Of a stretch of DNA of 64,000 nucleotides, positions 1-9,622 are shown in pieces. Below the pieces are notes generated by a model. It ran no database searches. It was given only the letters and a program-made list of their open reading frames with translations, and had not been told where the DNA came from. Made by a program: the position numbers and the translations under genes. The DNA lies in assembly GCA_035048495.1 (NCBI GenBank), contig CM068548.1, positions 14,001,464 through 14,065,463 on the forward strand, written 5' to 3'. The first letter of the stretch is position 1. Every line of letters begins with the position of its first letter. The stretch comes from Euptelea pleiosperma. Its lineage: Eukaryota > Streptophyta > Magnoliopsida > Ranunculales > Eupteleaceae.

Positions 1-895
1 TAAGTTCCCATTACCGTCAGAAGGCCAACCGCTCTCAGATATTGCTACATCAACATTTGTTACTCCTTGCTTCTCCATAGCCCAAAAGAAAGCATCCAAA
101 ATAGCATCAAAGAGGTTCGAATAGCTTAGATCTCCATCTTGGACTATAGGACCTGTTGCAGTAAATTGTGCATAGTCCAAACGAATATTTACTGGATCAG
201 CAGCATATGCAAAGTAAGGGTAAACATTGATCATCAGTGGGGTCCCATGACTGGAGAGGAATTTCAAGATATCCAACATGCCGCCGGCCACCTCGTTAGA
301 GAATGAACCGTTGGATGGAGGGTATGAGGCACCAAGGACATCTGTTGCGACGACGGTAGTAACGCTAATGCCAGCTAACTGATTAGCATCAAGCACATTT
401 TGGATATTTTGCATTGCAGGACCAATGTATTGGCCATACTCTCCGGGGATTGCCTCATTTCCCACAGCAATATATGGAAAGAGAATGTCATCAATATAGG
501 GTTGAATATTAGTGGCAAACCATGATTCGGCTTCGGTTTGGCTCCCTGCTAGGTTGGCCAAATCCTCATTTTTCACACCTAAGGTAACTTCGAAATTGGA
601 CCCCTTTAGAGCTTGCAGTACCTCAGTACTGGGGTCAAAGAGCCTCATCTTATTGATACCACATTTTTTGTAGAGGCTAACGACGTCAATTGCAGAAGGT
701 AGATTATCCCCTAGTCTCCCGTAGCAGACACCTATATCATAAGTTGCCCCTGTGATATTTTCACATACTGTTAATGACAATGAATTTTAATTTACCTTTG
801 CAATGCAGCTAATGGAGCATCTTACTTGTCATGCCGGTGTAGTGAGCAACAGTGACTATAATTAACAGAATCTGCACAATCAAAGGGGATGCCAT
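1..895 (-). CDS. GH17 glucan endo-1,3-beta-glucosidase, 5' part (gene runs off the window start)
   Basis: Hydrolyses 1,3-beta-glucans such as callose; probably secreted to the apoplast. Exon 1 is 826-895 (ATG at 893-895) and exon 2 runs from 749 down past position 1; the 76-bp intron has GT-AG ends and the phase fits (split Arg codon). About 273 residues are visible of a family usually near 340. Residues 1-23 form a hydrophobic signal peptide beginning MASPLIVQILL. The mature part starts YDIGVCYGRLGDNLP, the normal GH17 N-terminus. The acid/base Glu is in AVGNE (about residue 122) and the nucleophile Glu in SESGWPS (about 262). No frame breaks are seen. The C-terminus and any X8/CBM43 or GPI signal lie outside the window. 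A decayed second copy lies just upstream at 1589-2235. Confidence 0.93.
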
Positions 896-1186
896 CGGTC
901 CGGAATATTGATCTTGAATTTTCCTGAATCCTGTTTAAGAAAACCTATACATAAACACTCATTTAAAGAAAGAGAAATGGTGATTAGTTGAGTAAATATA
1001 TCGATCTATGGCAAGAAATGAAATGAAAATGGAGATAGAACATGAAAGCAAATACATGGGGGATTGTAATCCTTATCAGCAGCGCAATGTAGTACCAAAG
1101 CTTAAACTACAGAAAAAGAAATGAGCTCTACCTTATAGTGAGCTAAAGATTTGTTCTAAATTGTGGATGAAAATCCTTTTCATGGT

Positions 1187-1196
1187 TAATTTATAG
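1187..1196 (-). promoter_or_regulatory. Possible TATA box of the GH17 gene
   Basis: On the minus strand this reads CTATAAATTA, about 290 bases before the GH17 start codon. The distance implies a 5' UTR of about 260 bases, which is long but possible. It is supported only by the motif. The rest of 896-1588 is AT-rich and holds no other gene. Confidence 0.3.
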
Positions 1197-1588
1197 CTTT
1201 ATGATATCTTAATATAGATTTGTTCATATTTGCTACTTATTTATTTGCAATCCCATATTACCATATTGTATTAATATCTTAAATAAATTTCTTAATTATG
1301 TGAGGTGGCACATTTATAATGCATGTGGCGAGAGAGAAAAGAAAATAAAGCATTTATTATATTTAATGAAAGAATTATCACTTGAAGAATGGATAAAAAT
1401 TAAGTTTCATATTATGATAAAATAGGCCAAAATTCTGCTCTACACCAACTGGGGTTCGATGCTCTCATTGAACAAGAAAAAAATATGTGCATCTATATAT
1501 GTAGTCTTTGGCCTCTTTGGTGTTCCATGTTTCGTGACATGTTTCATGAAATTCTTGATATTATAAGTCACGACAAGAGTTGGGGTCG

Positions 1589-2235
1589 TTAAGTTACCAT
1601 TCCTGGTAGAAGGTCAATCACTCTCAGTTACTCAACAAAGAGGCGAAATAGTGGAATCTTTCTTTCCATTACAACACGCTTCGCTATATCGATGTGTGTT
1701 ACTCTCTCTTTCTCCATAGCTCAAAAGATAGCATCCACATTGAGAGGAATTTCAAGATATACGACATGACTTTAGCCTGCTCCTCATAATATAAACTGTT
1801 GGACGGAGGGTAAGAGGTACCAAGGGTTCACTACGACAACGGTGGTAATTGTAATACCAAATTGCTTATTAGCATCAAGCACATTTTGGATATTCTCCAT
1901 CGCATGATCGATGTATTGACTGTACTATCCCTGTATCACCTTGTTTCCCATCGCAGTATAAGGGAATACAAAGTCATCAACACAGGGTGCAACATTCGTG
2001 GCAGACCATGAATCTAGATTGGCCAAATCCTCGTTTTTCATGCCAAAGGTAACTTGGATATATATTGGGCCCCTTTAAGGCTTGCATTGTCTCCAAAGAG
2101 TCTCATTTTTTTATACCATATGTTTCGTAGAGGCTCACTACGTCATTTTCAAAAGGTATAGATTATTCCCTAGCATCCCATAGCAGACACCTATATCATA
2201 TGTCACCCTACGATATTTTCACATACTATAAATCA
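1589..2235 (-). pseudogene. Decayed second copy of the GH17 glucanase gene
   Basis: Same orientation as the intact gene and recognisably similar along its length, including the stretch for residues around NVLDANQ and the start of exon 2. It also matches sequence across the intron boundary (2195-2230 versus 735-775), so the copy arose by DNA duplication, not retroposition. Relative to the intact gene about 155 bases are missing (equivalent to roughly 97-252) at about 1732. Extra unrelated bases sit near 1625-1680, and small indels break the frame. No open frame remains. Exon 1 is not recognisable upstream. Confidence 0.82.
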
Positions 2236-2399
2236 CAATAAAATTAAATTTATTCTTTTACTTTTATTTATCTTGTGTGTATTCAATAAATTGGTTTTGA
2301 ATAAGATTTATTTTAGAAAATATTTAAAACAAAAATAAAGTTTAATATATTTATAAAAACAAATAAATTTTTCAAAAATTATAAAAATGGATAACTAAG

Positions 2400-2612
2400 C
2401 ACCCTTTCAAATGGTGTTTACTTACTAAAGACCAAAATAACCTTAAGATGAAAGGGCATTTGTCAGGTTGAAATGCCCTTTGAAAGGGTGTTTGAACCTG
2501 TCAAATGCCCTTTAAAAGGGTGTTTGTCAGGTTGAAACAGCCTTTCAAAGGGTGTCTGAGCCTGACAGATGCCCTTTTCAAGCTCAAACACCCTTTCAAA
2601 GGGCATTTCAAT
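2400..2612. repeat. Array of short palindromic repeats built on GCCCTTT..AAAGGG
   Basis: The palindromic core GCCCTTTNAAAGGGYRTTT or its halves recurs about every 32-34 bases between 2400 and 2612 (for example at 2475, 2508 and 2590), alternating with a CAGGTTGAA/TTGAACCTG-like spacer that is itself inverted. Alternate units are therefore partly reverse complements and the region can fold back on itself. One more core, GCCCTTTAAAAGGGC, is at about 2995. I see no coding potential. Confidence 0.7.
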
Positions 2613-2775
2613 CTAGCAGTGTTAAAAAAAAGCTGAGACACCCATAGAAAGGATGCCCTCTCCTCTAATCCGCTGGCATGAGCTCTCCTTCTGATCATCG
2701 ACGTCGCGCCCTCCTCCCCTCCAATCCTAGATTAGGTATTTTGATTTCATTTTCTTTCTTTCTCATTTTTTTAGT

Positions 2776-2990
2776 ACAACTTTGGCCGTATGGATGTTTG
2801 GCCAATCCCTAGGTAAACCTAAAAACCAAAAATCAAGATGATCAGTGATTTCTAGTCTTTGGATTGGAATTAGTTTCATGGGTTGGTTTTTTTTTAGGTG
2901 AACCTACAAACCAAAAATCAGCTTGATCAATGATTTCTAGGCTTTGGATTGGAATTGGTTTCATAGGTTGATTTTTTTTTTAGGTGAAGA
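2776..2990. repeat. Duplicated left arm of a core-type fold-back element
   Basis: A roughly 100-bp segment containing CCAAAAATCA, GATCARTGATTTCTAG and TTTGGATTGGAATT occurs twice in direct orientation (2815-2900 and 2900-2990). It matches one arm of the fold-back elements described elsewhere in the window; the first copy is preceded by CGTATGGATGTTTGGCC. The opposite arm is absent. Confidence 0.6.
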
Positions 2991-4025
2991 GATGCCCTTT
3001 AAAAGGGCTTATATCAAGGGTATTTCGGTCTCTCCAAAGAGACGCCCTTAGTTATCTTTTCTATAATTTTTGAATTTTTTTATCTGTTTTTATAAATATA
3101 TTAAACTTCATTTTTTTAAATTTTCGATCCATATTTATTTCTATGAAAGGTGTAACACTTTTTGATAGCCATAGAAGGTATTACATAAGAGATGGGTTAT
3201 TTATGAGGATCAACAAATAAAAATTTGCTTTGGAGAACTTTTAATAAGGACATGTTTGGGAACGAGAAGCAAAAGCACTTCTAATTTTAGTAGAAGTTAC
3301 TTGTCAATTTTGACTTCCAAAAAAGTCAAAAGTTTGTTTAGAATGACAAAATAACTTATTTGGTACGAAAAATGAAGTGGTCATTTGGGGTGGACACAAT
3401 CCAAATGGATGCCATCACTCTTGAATCTTGGATTGTCATGAATCTTGCTTAAGAGAACTTATATTCATACAAATCACTCAGTTAATCAAAAGATGTGGCT
3501 TTTATTTACAAAAGTCTAAAGGTCATTAGTAGAAATTTATTGTCTAATCAATCATTTATAGGTTTATTTGTCCACAAGGACATATCAAGCTCTCACTACC
3601 TAAATAAAATGGAGACCATTTGCTGACTGAAAAATAATATGGATTATTAACCTTCCGATGGATGTTTAAATCATTCAATCAAACAGAAATCCAGACCATG
3701 GCCCTCGATCAAAGTTGATGGACACAAACTTATAAGGTTAGCTAAGTTGTCCCATAAAATAAACATCTTATTTATATAGGACTTTAGGGGAAATTTTGAC
3801 GGCCATCTTTGGGCCACAAAATATAATTTTTGCATGAAAATGCTTTCAAATATATAATTTTCTCCTACACAAATGGCAATTCAAACAGACCCTTATATAA
3901 TCTTAGTAAAGCCCCTATTTTTTTTTAGGAATCTATCTATTCTACTATTTAAAGAGTGAAGGCCCTTCTTGCATTACGCCAAAATGCCCCAAAATTTTCT
4001 CAAGTGCCCTTATTTTGTTCATTTA
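2991..4025. other. Intergenic, no gene seen
   Basis: AT-rich non-coding sequence with no long open frame and no recognised element, apart from the single palindromic core near 2995. Confidence 0.6.
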
Positions 4026-5625
4026 CTAGTGGGTGCCCCGTGCCATCAGCACTCCTCGACAAAGAATTTGCCAAAATCAGGTGAGTGGCGGAGATCCACC
4101 ATCCATTTGGGGGAGGATTAGATCTCAGCCCTTCTTTGTTGATGCTAATAAGAGGAGGTATAACTAGGGAGGCAACCAATGTGTTTTGTTATATAGAATA
4201 GTAAATGGCCCATGCCCACGGCACTCTCCGACAAAAGCGTTTGAAAAAATTGGGTGCCTTCACCACTCAAACGGTATAACGGACTGGGGCGTTACCGTTT
4301 TTTCCATTATAATAGTTGTTATAACGGATTGTAACGCACTGAGGGAGAAACAGAAAAATAACAGAAATAACAAAAACTAACAGTGTTGAAATTTAAATTT
4401 TGAATAAATTGAGGTCAAATGAGGCGAATTGAGTGGCTGAAATCTAACCGATGGATTTGATCTCAACCACTCTTTATCTAACCGTCCACATTAGATGGAT
4501 GGATAAGAGAATACAACTGAGTTGTCGTGATATATGCGTGGGTAGCCCGTGCCCGCGGCACTTTCCGACAAAGTGTTTGTCAAAATCTGGTGGGAGTTAA
4601 TCTCAGCCATCGATATGAAGCATAGTGGATCTCGGTCACTCATTATTGAAGCCATATAAGATAAGAGTGGTATAAGAAAACCGTTAAATTTCCGTTAAAT
4701 TCTATTTTCTTTTAATTTTTAATTTTCAAATTTTAAATTTTGAATTTCAGCACCACTTTTTTCTGTTAAAATCATTAAAATCCATTTTTTCTATTTTTGC
4801 CCCTGGCCGTTACAATCCGTTTTAACGGTAACACCCCTCTCGAGGCATAAAAAGTGGGGCTCCTGATCAGCCTGACCCTTGGGCTATATGTAAATCCAAC
4901 TCATTTCATTCCTTATATGTAGGTAAATAGTAAATGGCATGTGTCCATGGCACTTGATCTCCGACAAAAGCGTTTGCAAAAATTGGGTGCCTTCGGCACT
5001 CAAATGGTATAACGGACTAAGGTGTTACCATTTTTTCCATTATAACGGCTGTTATAACGGATTGTAACGCATAGAGGGAGAAATGAGAAAATAACAGAAA
5101 TAACAAAAAATACGGTGTTGAAATTCAAATTTTGAATAAATTGAGGTCAAATGAGGCGGAATGAGTGGCAGAAATCTAACCGTCCACATTAGATCGATGG
5201 ATTTGATCTCAACCAATCTTTAACTAACCGTCCACATTAGATGGATGGATAAGATAAGAGAATACAACTGAGTTGTCTTGTTATATGCGTGGGTGGCCCC
5301 TGCCTGCGGCACTTTTTCGTCAAAGTGTTTGTCAAAATCGTGTGATAGTTAATCTCAGCCATCGATATGAAGCATAGTGGATCTCAGCCACTCATTATTG
5401 AAGCCATATAAGATAAGAGGGGGTATAAGAAAATCACAGTCATCACTTGTTATATTTATTGTGGGTGGCTCGTGCCCTCGGCACTTCGTCAAAGCATTTG
5501 CCAAAATCAGGTGTGAGTGGCTGAGATCCACTGTCATTTGGGGGAAAAGATCTTGGCCGTCTTTTGTCAAAATAGATAAGAGGGGGTATAAGTGGGGAGA
5601 CAACTTCTCTGTTTTGTTATATAGA
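4026..5625 (-). mobile_element. Composite array of mini-Helitron-like elements
   Basis: On the minus strand the right edge reads A|TCTATATAACAAAAC, a Helitron-type 5' end at 5625. The left edge ends CACCCACTAG|T at 4026, a CTRR 3' end followed by T. Between them are several further copies of the same unit, recognisable by GTGGGTGGCC..GTGCC..GGCAC followed by GACAAAG..TTTG, near 4200, 4540, 4927, 5288 and 5461. Two units (about 4200-4928 and from 4929) repeat with a period of about 728 bases. They also contain a TAACGG-rich segment (GGGGCGTTACCG / CGGTAACACCCC inverted ends) that looks like another nested element. No Rep/helicase coding is present, so the array is non-autonomous. The same arrangement recurs at 37466-38527. 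Confidence 0.62.
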
Positions 5626-5759
5626 TTTTCTTTAAGTTATTCATTTAGCAGGGGTCCTTTGGTCTTTTGGTTTGCTCATTAAATGTAGTATCCAAATTTT
5701 TTTTTAAAAACTTACTCTCATCTGGCAATTAAAAAAAAAAAGGTTTATGACAGACTGCA

Positions 5760-6105
5760 ATATGAGCTATGTGGCACATTCTTAGAGGACATTGCTCATA
5801 TCAATGTTTGTTCCATCCCTCAGTGGACCTACATACAAAAACTCAGCATGATTAGTGATTTCTAACCTTTGGATATGAGTAACTCAATTAATTCTCAAAA
5901 TCCACGGTTCAAAATAAATTATGAATACGACTCTAATCCAATGGATGGAAAATACTAATCACGCTGAATTTTAGTACGTTAATCCAACTAGGGATGGACC
6001 AAAGATCCATACAATCAAAGATCTTTATGAGTGTGCCACATGTCTCATATTATGGTCCATCATCATCGTTGATGAGGGATGCCGTCATCAAAGTTCTACT
6101 CCTTT
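5760..6105. mobile_element. Core-type fold-back element (group A), degenerate
   Basis: Imperfect long palindrome. The left arm carries GATTAGTGATTTCTAACC and the right arm has its diverged complement (ACTAATCACGCTGA), then GGGATGGACCAAAGATCC. The right end reads CATCAAAGTTCTACTC, close to the GAGTAAAAC terminus of group A. The left terminus is lost in an A-rich stretch, so no target-site duplication can be read. Confidence 0.6.
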
Positions 6106-6189
6106 GCCTACATGTCCTCAACGTACAAAAGCTCATTAATGAATTCTCTTCCTAAGCTTCGATACTACCCCTAGATGAATTCCTAATTA

Positions 6190-6402
6190 CTACTTAGGCC
6201 AGTCAGTGATCTTAAACCTTTGGTTATTTGTATCCAAAATAATGCTTAAAATCTACTGTGAAAAATCAACCCATGAAAACGACTCCAACTGAATGCTTAG
6301 AAATCACTAATCATGCTAAATCTTTGCATGTGAGTCCACCTAGGGATGGGCCGAACATCCATATGTCAATGATATCTAAGAGTGTGCCACGTGTAAGGTG
6401 CG
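6190..6402. mobile_element. Core-type fold-back element (group A), partial
   Basis: Contains the central part (AATAATGCTTAAAATC, AATCAACCCATGAAAA) and the right arm (TAGAAATCACTAATCATGC, then GGGATGGGCCGAACATCC and GTGCCACGTG) of the group A element. The left arm is truncated at about 6190 and both termini are missing. Confidence 0.58.
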
Positions 6403-6954
6403 CATATATCCCCTAGTCCAAGTAAATCCTTTAATGTTATGCAACTCTTAAATCTATAACTAGCTCCTTTCCAAGCTCCCCATTTACAACCTTGGATCAA
6501 ATTTTTTCATGACCTTCATCTTCCCCAAAATTTGGAAGATAAATCTGCATACACACAACATTAGTGCTACAAACAACTTAGTTACTAATCCACCAAAACT
6601 CTCTAATTTTATTTTATATTCCCGCCCTATAGCTTCCTTTTCTATTCTAGATCCCTTCATTTCATTTTAATTTTTGTTTTCCATAGATAATTTCAATTTT
6701 GCTATTTGTTTATATCTACTATTGCAATCAGGCTCACCTGCCATTTTTCCCCAAAAACACCACTACAATATTTAATATATGTTGAATGTAAACAAGGTTG
6801 TTATTGGTCACCATGAAACCCTTTTTTGCATGGACTAGGTCGAGTCTTTAGGCCCAGCCTACCATGGGCTGGGGTGTGGGATTATTTCTAGGATCAATAA
6901 CTAATTTTTCGGGCTTAGGCCTAACAAGTTAGGTCCACTTGGTCCAATGGACCC

Positions 6955-7545
6955 ATACAGAACAAGAAAATCTGGATTTAGCGACGGCCAGGAAAACCGT
7001 CGCTTATATAATGTTTAGCGACGACTAGGATCAAACTGTCGCTAAAAGACCTCACAGGAAATTTTGGTGGGAAACTGGGCATCCTATAGCAATTGCCAGC
7101 TTTGTGGCCGTTGGCATAAAATTCTTTTAGCGACGGTCAGGTTTAAAACATGCTTAAAGCGACGGGCAACATATGGCTTTATACCGACGGTCACATAGCT
7201 CACTGTCGCTAAAAAGTGTTTTATACCGACGGTCAGACGCTGTCGCTAAAAATTGTGCATATAAAAAAAAAATTCTTGAAGTCTTATTTCTTTTTTCAAT
7301 CTCTCCCACGCGCTGCCCTAAAGCCCATTTCCACGCGCAAAACCATATCCGGCCCCCTCCCCTCTTCATTCCTCCTGGACCCTCTTCGGTCCGTTGTACA
7401 TTGCTCGACCTCCCCCTCCTCTCTTCGGACCGCCGTGTGCCACTGCTGCTGCTCCACCGACATCCTTATCTCCTCCTCCGTTGCTACTAGTCGAGTAAGT
7501 TTTCTCACTCCCTCCCTCTTTATTCTTCTCCATTAAGATCGAGTA
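6955..7545 (+). mobile_element. CACTA (En/Spm) transposon 5' end
   Basis: A degenerate CACTA-type terminus (ACAAGAAAATCTGGATTTA) is followed by about ten copies of the subterminal motif TTTAGCGACGG or its complement in both orientations between 6978 and 7250. This crowding of short subterminal repeats is typical of plant CACTA elements, where the element's DNA-binding protein attaches. The pyrimidine-rich stretch to about 7500 could be the transposon's first transcribed exon. A transposase C-terminal relic follows at 8975-9316; a matching right terminus was not found. Confidence 0.62.
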
Positions 7546-7547
7546 TG

Positions 7548-8395
7548 GATGTTTGGCCAATCCGTAAGTGGTCGAACCAAAATTAGTCTAAATAGTGATT
7601 TCAAAGCTTTGGATCTTTATACCCTAAATAATGGTCAATAATGCTCTAATTCCACAGTTAAAAATCAACCCATGAAAAATTTTTATGGGGTTTTTTTTGT
7701 TTGGGTTAAAGATCAACCCATGGAAATGCTTTTGGGGTTTTTTGTTGTTGTTTGGGTTTTAAAGATCAACCCATGAAAATAATTTTTGGATTTATTTTGT
7801 TTGGGTTAAAGATCAGCCCGTGAAAACGACTCCAATCCAACTCTTAGAAATCAATAATCAGGCTAATTTTTGGTTGGATCGTGATGTAACAAGGTAAGCC
7901 TGAGATCTTTTCAAATGCGGAAGAGCATTTTTGTTACTCACCCACTGACTGCATGAATGTTTAGCCCACCCCCAATAGACATTCATAGCAAAAATCAGTT
8001 TGTTTGATGGTTTTTATCCATTGGTTTTAGAACTCAAAACAATGGTTGAATTCAACGGCTATAAGTACGCCTTAAAAAGTATTAAAATCTAATGGCTAGA
8101 GATTACAAATAAAGGTGATTTTTGGTGTGTAAATCCACCAAGGGGTGGGGATAAATATCCATGTGGTCAGTGGGACTAGACAACATCGGTGAGTAACAAA
8201 AATCGTGCTTCAGCATTTGAAAAAGTTTCAGGCATACCTTGTTCCATCTTTTTTCCTTTTTGGTTTGTAGTTCACCTAGGTTAAGCCGAACATCCATATG
8301 GTCAAGAATCTCTCAGAGTGTGCCACGTGGTTCATATATAGTGAGGTATGTCATCAATGTTGATGATGGACATCGGAAGCAAAGTTTTACTCTTT
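7548..8395. mobile_element. Group A fold-back element split by a group B element
   Basis: The left arm and centre (7548-7875) and right arm (8257-8395) of one core-type element are separated by the insertion at 7876-8256. The join is exact: TTTTTGGTT of the right arm is duplicated on both sides. The left terminus is truncated. The right end reads AGCAAAGTTTTACTC. The centre holds a small local triplication of the segment around AAAGATCAACCCATG (7690-7830). Confidence 0.62.
7876..8256. mobile_element. Group B fold-back element, copy 1 (9-bp TSD)
   Basis: A 381-bp palindromic, non-coding element. It begins GGATCGTGATGTAACAAGG, and the complement of its right end begins GGAAAAAAGATGGAACAAGG. 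The 9-bp target-site duplication TTTTTGGTT (7867-7875 and 8257-8265) is perfect. Arms carry CATGAATGTTTAGCCCACC and an AAAAATCAG..TTGTTTGATG core. A 9-bp duplication and long inverted ends are the signature of Mutator-like elements; there is no transposase. Two further copies are at 49861 and 51810. Confidence 0.88.
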
Positions 8396-8600
8396 TTGAC
8401 CCATTGATTTCCAATCCAACGCTTAGAAATCAATAATCATACTAATTTTTGGTTTGTAGGTTCACTTAGGTTGGGCCAAACATCCATATGGTCAGTTGAT
8501 CTCTCAGAGTGTACCAAGTGGCTCATATTGAGGTCTCTCGTCAATTTTGGTGATGGGTCAACAAAATTTTACTCTTTTGGACCCATCGATTGGTGGATTT
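8396..8600. mobile_element. Second right arm of a group A element
   Basis: Repeats the preceding right arm in the same orientation (TAGAAATCAATAATCATAC, then TTTTTGGTTTGTAGG, GCCAAACATCCATATGG and CAAAATTTTACTC). It probably results from a local duplication or a second truncated insertion. Confidence 0.5.
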
Positions 8601-8974
8601 ACACACAAAAATCAGCCCGATTAGTGATCTATAGCCATTGGAATTGAACTTTTTCATGAGGTTATTTCTATTTTCCTATTTTCTGATTGATGTTATCTTC
8701 CTATTTTCCTCCCCAACCAATAATTTAGCCAATTCTTGACAATTTTTATAAATTATGATATCTTGTACAATGATGGACTTCTTACACTATACCTTGCCAA
8801 TGATTTGGCTTGCTCATTTAGAATTTGTAGTGAAAGAATAGAAGGGCATTTTAGGTATTTAAAGATTTTCACTTAAGTTTTTAATTTGAGCATGTGTGTT
8901 TTTACAAGTGCTTACAACATAAGGTATGTAATAAGTAGGATTTCAATGTCTTTTGCTTAATCAAGAAAATTTGA

Positions 8975-9316
8975 CTTACACCTGACGAGATTTATACCAA
9001 CGTGATGCCCCCAAAGCGACATGATCAGGTACGCAGCTATGGTCTAGGCCTGACGCAGACTTCGGTCTTTGGCTCATCGTCTAGTTCATCCAGTTCCAGC
9101 TATATGGCTCTTCAAAATGAGTTCTAACGGATGCAGGAGCAAATGCAACATATGCTAGAGTAGATGCAGAGACAGGAGGAAATGCACAAGCAGTCATAGT
9201 CACAGATGCAGGAGCAGGTACAACAGATGTATATATTTGTTTGCCCCATGCAACCAGCCAACATACCGGCTCCAAGCCAATATCAACATTGGTCCAATGA
9301 CGCAGATGATGATCAG
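8975..9316 (+). pseudogene. CACTA transposase C-terminal fragment (Transposase_24-like)
   Basis: One frame reads LTPDEIYTNVMPPKRHD then VRSYGLGLTQTSVFGSS, a Ser tract, YMALQNEF and a Gln/Met-rich coiled segment (RMQEQMQ..MQRQEEMHKQ). This pattern is typical of the C-terminal part of plant En/Spm-type transposases. Three in-frame stops (TAA 9125, TAG 9161, TAG 9197) interrupt it. Each stands where CAA or CAG (Gln) would be expected, so each is explained by one C-to-T change, as expected for methylated, silenced DNA. It probably belongs to the CACTA end at 6955. The family assignment is from pattern recall, not a search. Confidence 0.6.
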
Positions 9317-9344
9317 GTACATCTACATTTATGGGATATGATTA

Positions 9345-9573
9345 TTGATTTAAGAACTAAAATGAGGTCCGAATCTCCCAAAACCTCTTCCAACACTTTG
9401 ATTGTATTGAAACAAATATGCTGAAAAAATAGGATAAAAAATAGAGGTTCGATTAGGAATCTGTAGCCAGATATAGGTTTAAGCATTTCACAATTTTAAG
9501 TTAAGTCAAATTTAAGACCTCGACGCTCAAATCAAACAAACGAGGTCTAAATCGTCAAAAACCTCTTCTAACA
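9345..9573 (+). mobile_element. Two truncated LTR 3' tails
   Basis: The end of the LTR at 13019-15887 recurs here twice: a short tail ending CCTCTTCCAACA at 9395, and a longer one (about 9424-9573) ending CCTCTTCTAACA. The longer one aligns with about 15740-15887 (AATCTGTAKCCAG, ATTTTAAGTTAA). They are probably what is left of the 5' LTR after deletion. No primer-binding site follows. Confidence 0.65.
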
Positions 9574-9622
9574 CTTCTATTACCCTCCTATCCAGCAAGA
9601 TGTCTGTACCTTTCCATCTCCA

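Noticed and set aside
1440..1460. GGTTCGATG resembling a tRNA B box
   Set aside because: No A box or cloverleaf could be formed around it. No tRNA or rRNA was found in the window.
2400..2612. CRISPR-like array
   Set aside because: Short palindromic repeats at regular spacing, but the spacers are themselves repeats and the DNA is plant nuclear sequence.
2501..2698. 65-codon minus-strand frame with repeated LKGC
   Set aside because: It is the translation of the palindromic GCCCTTT/AAAGGG array.
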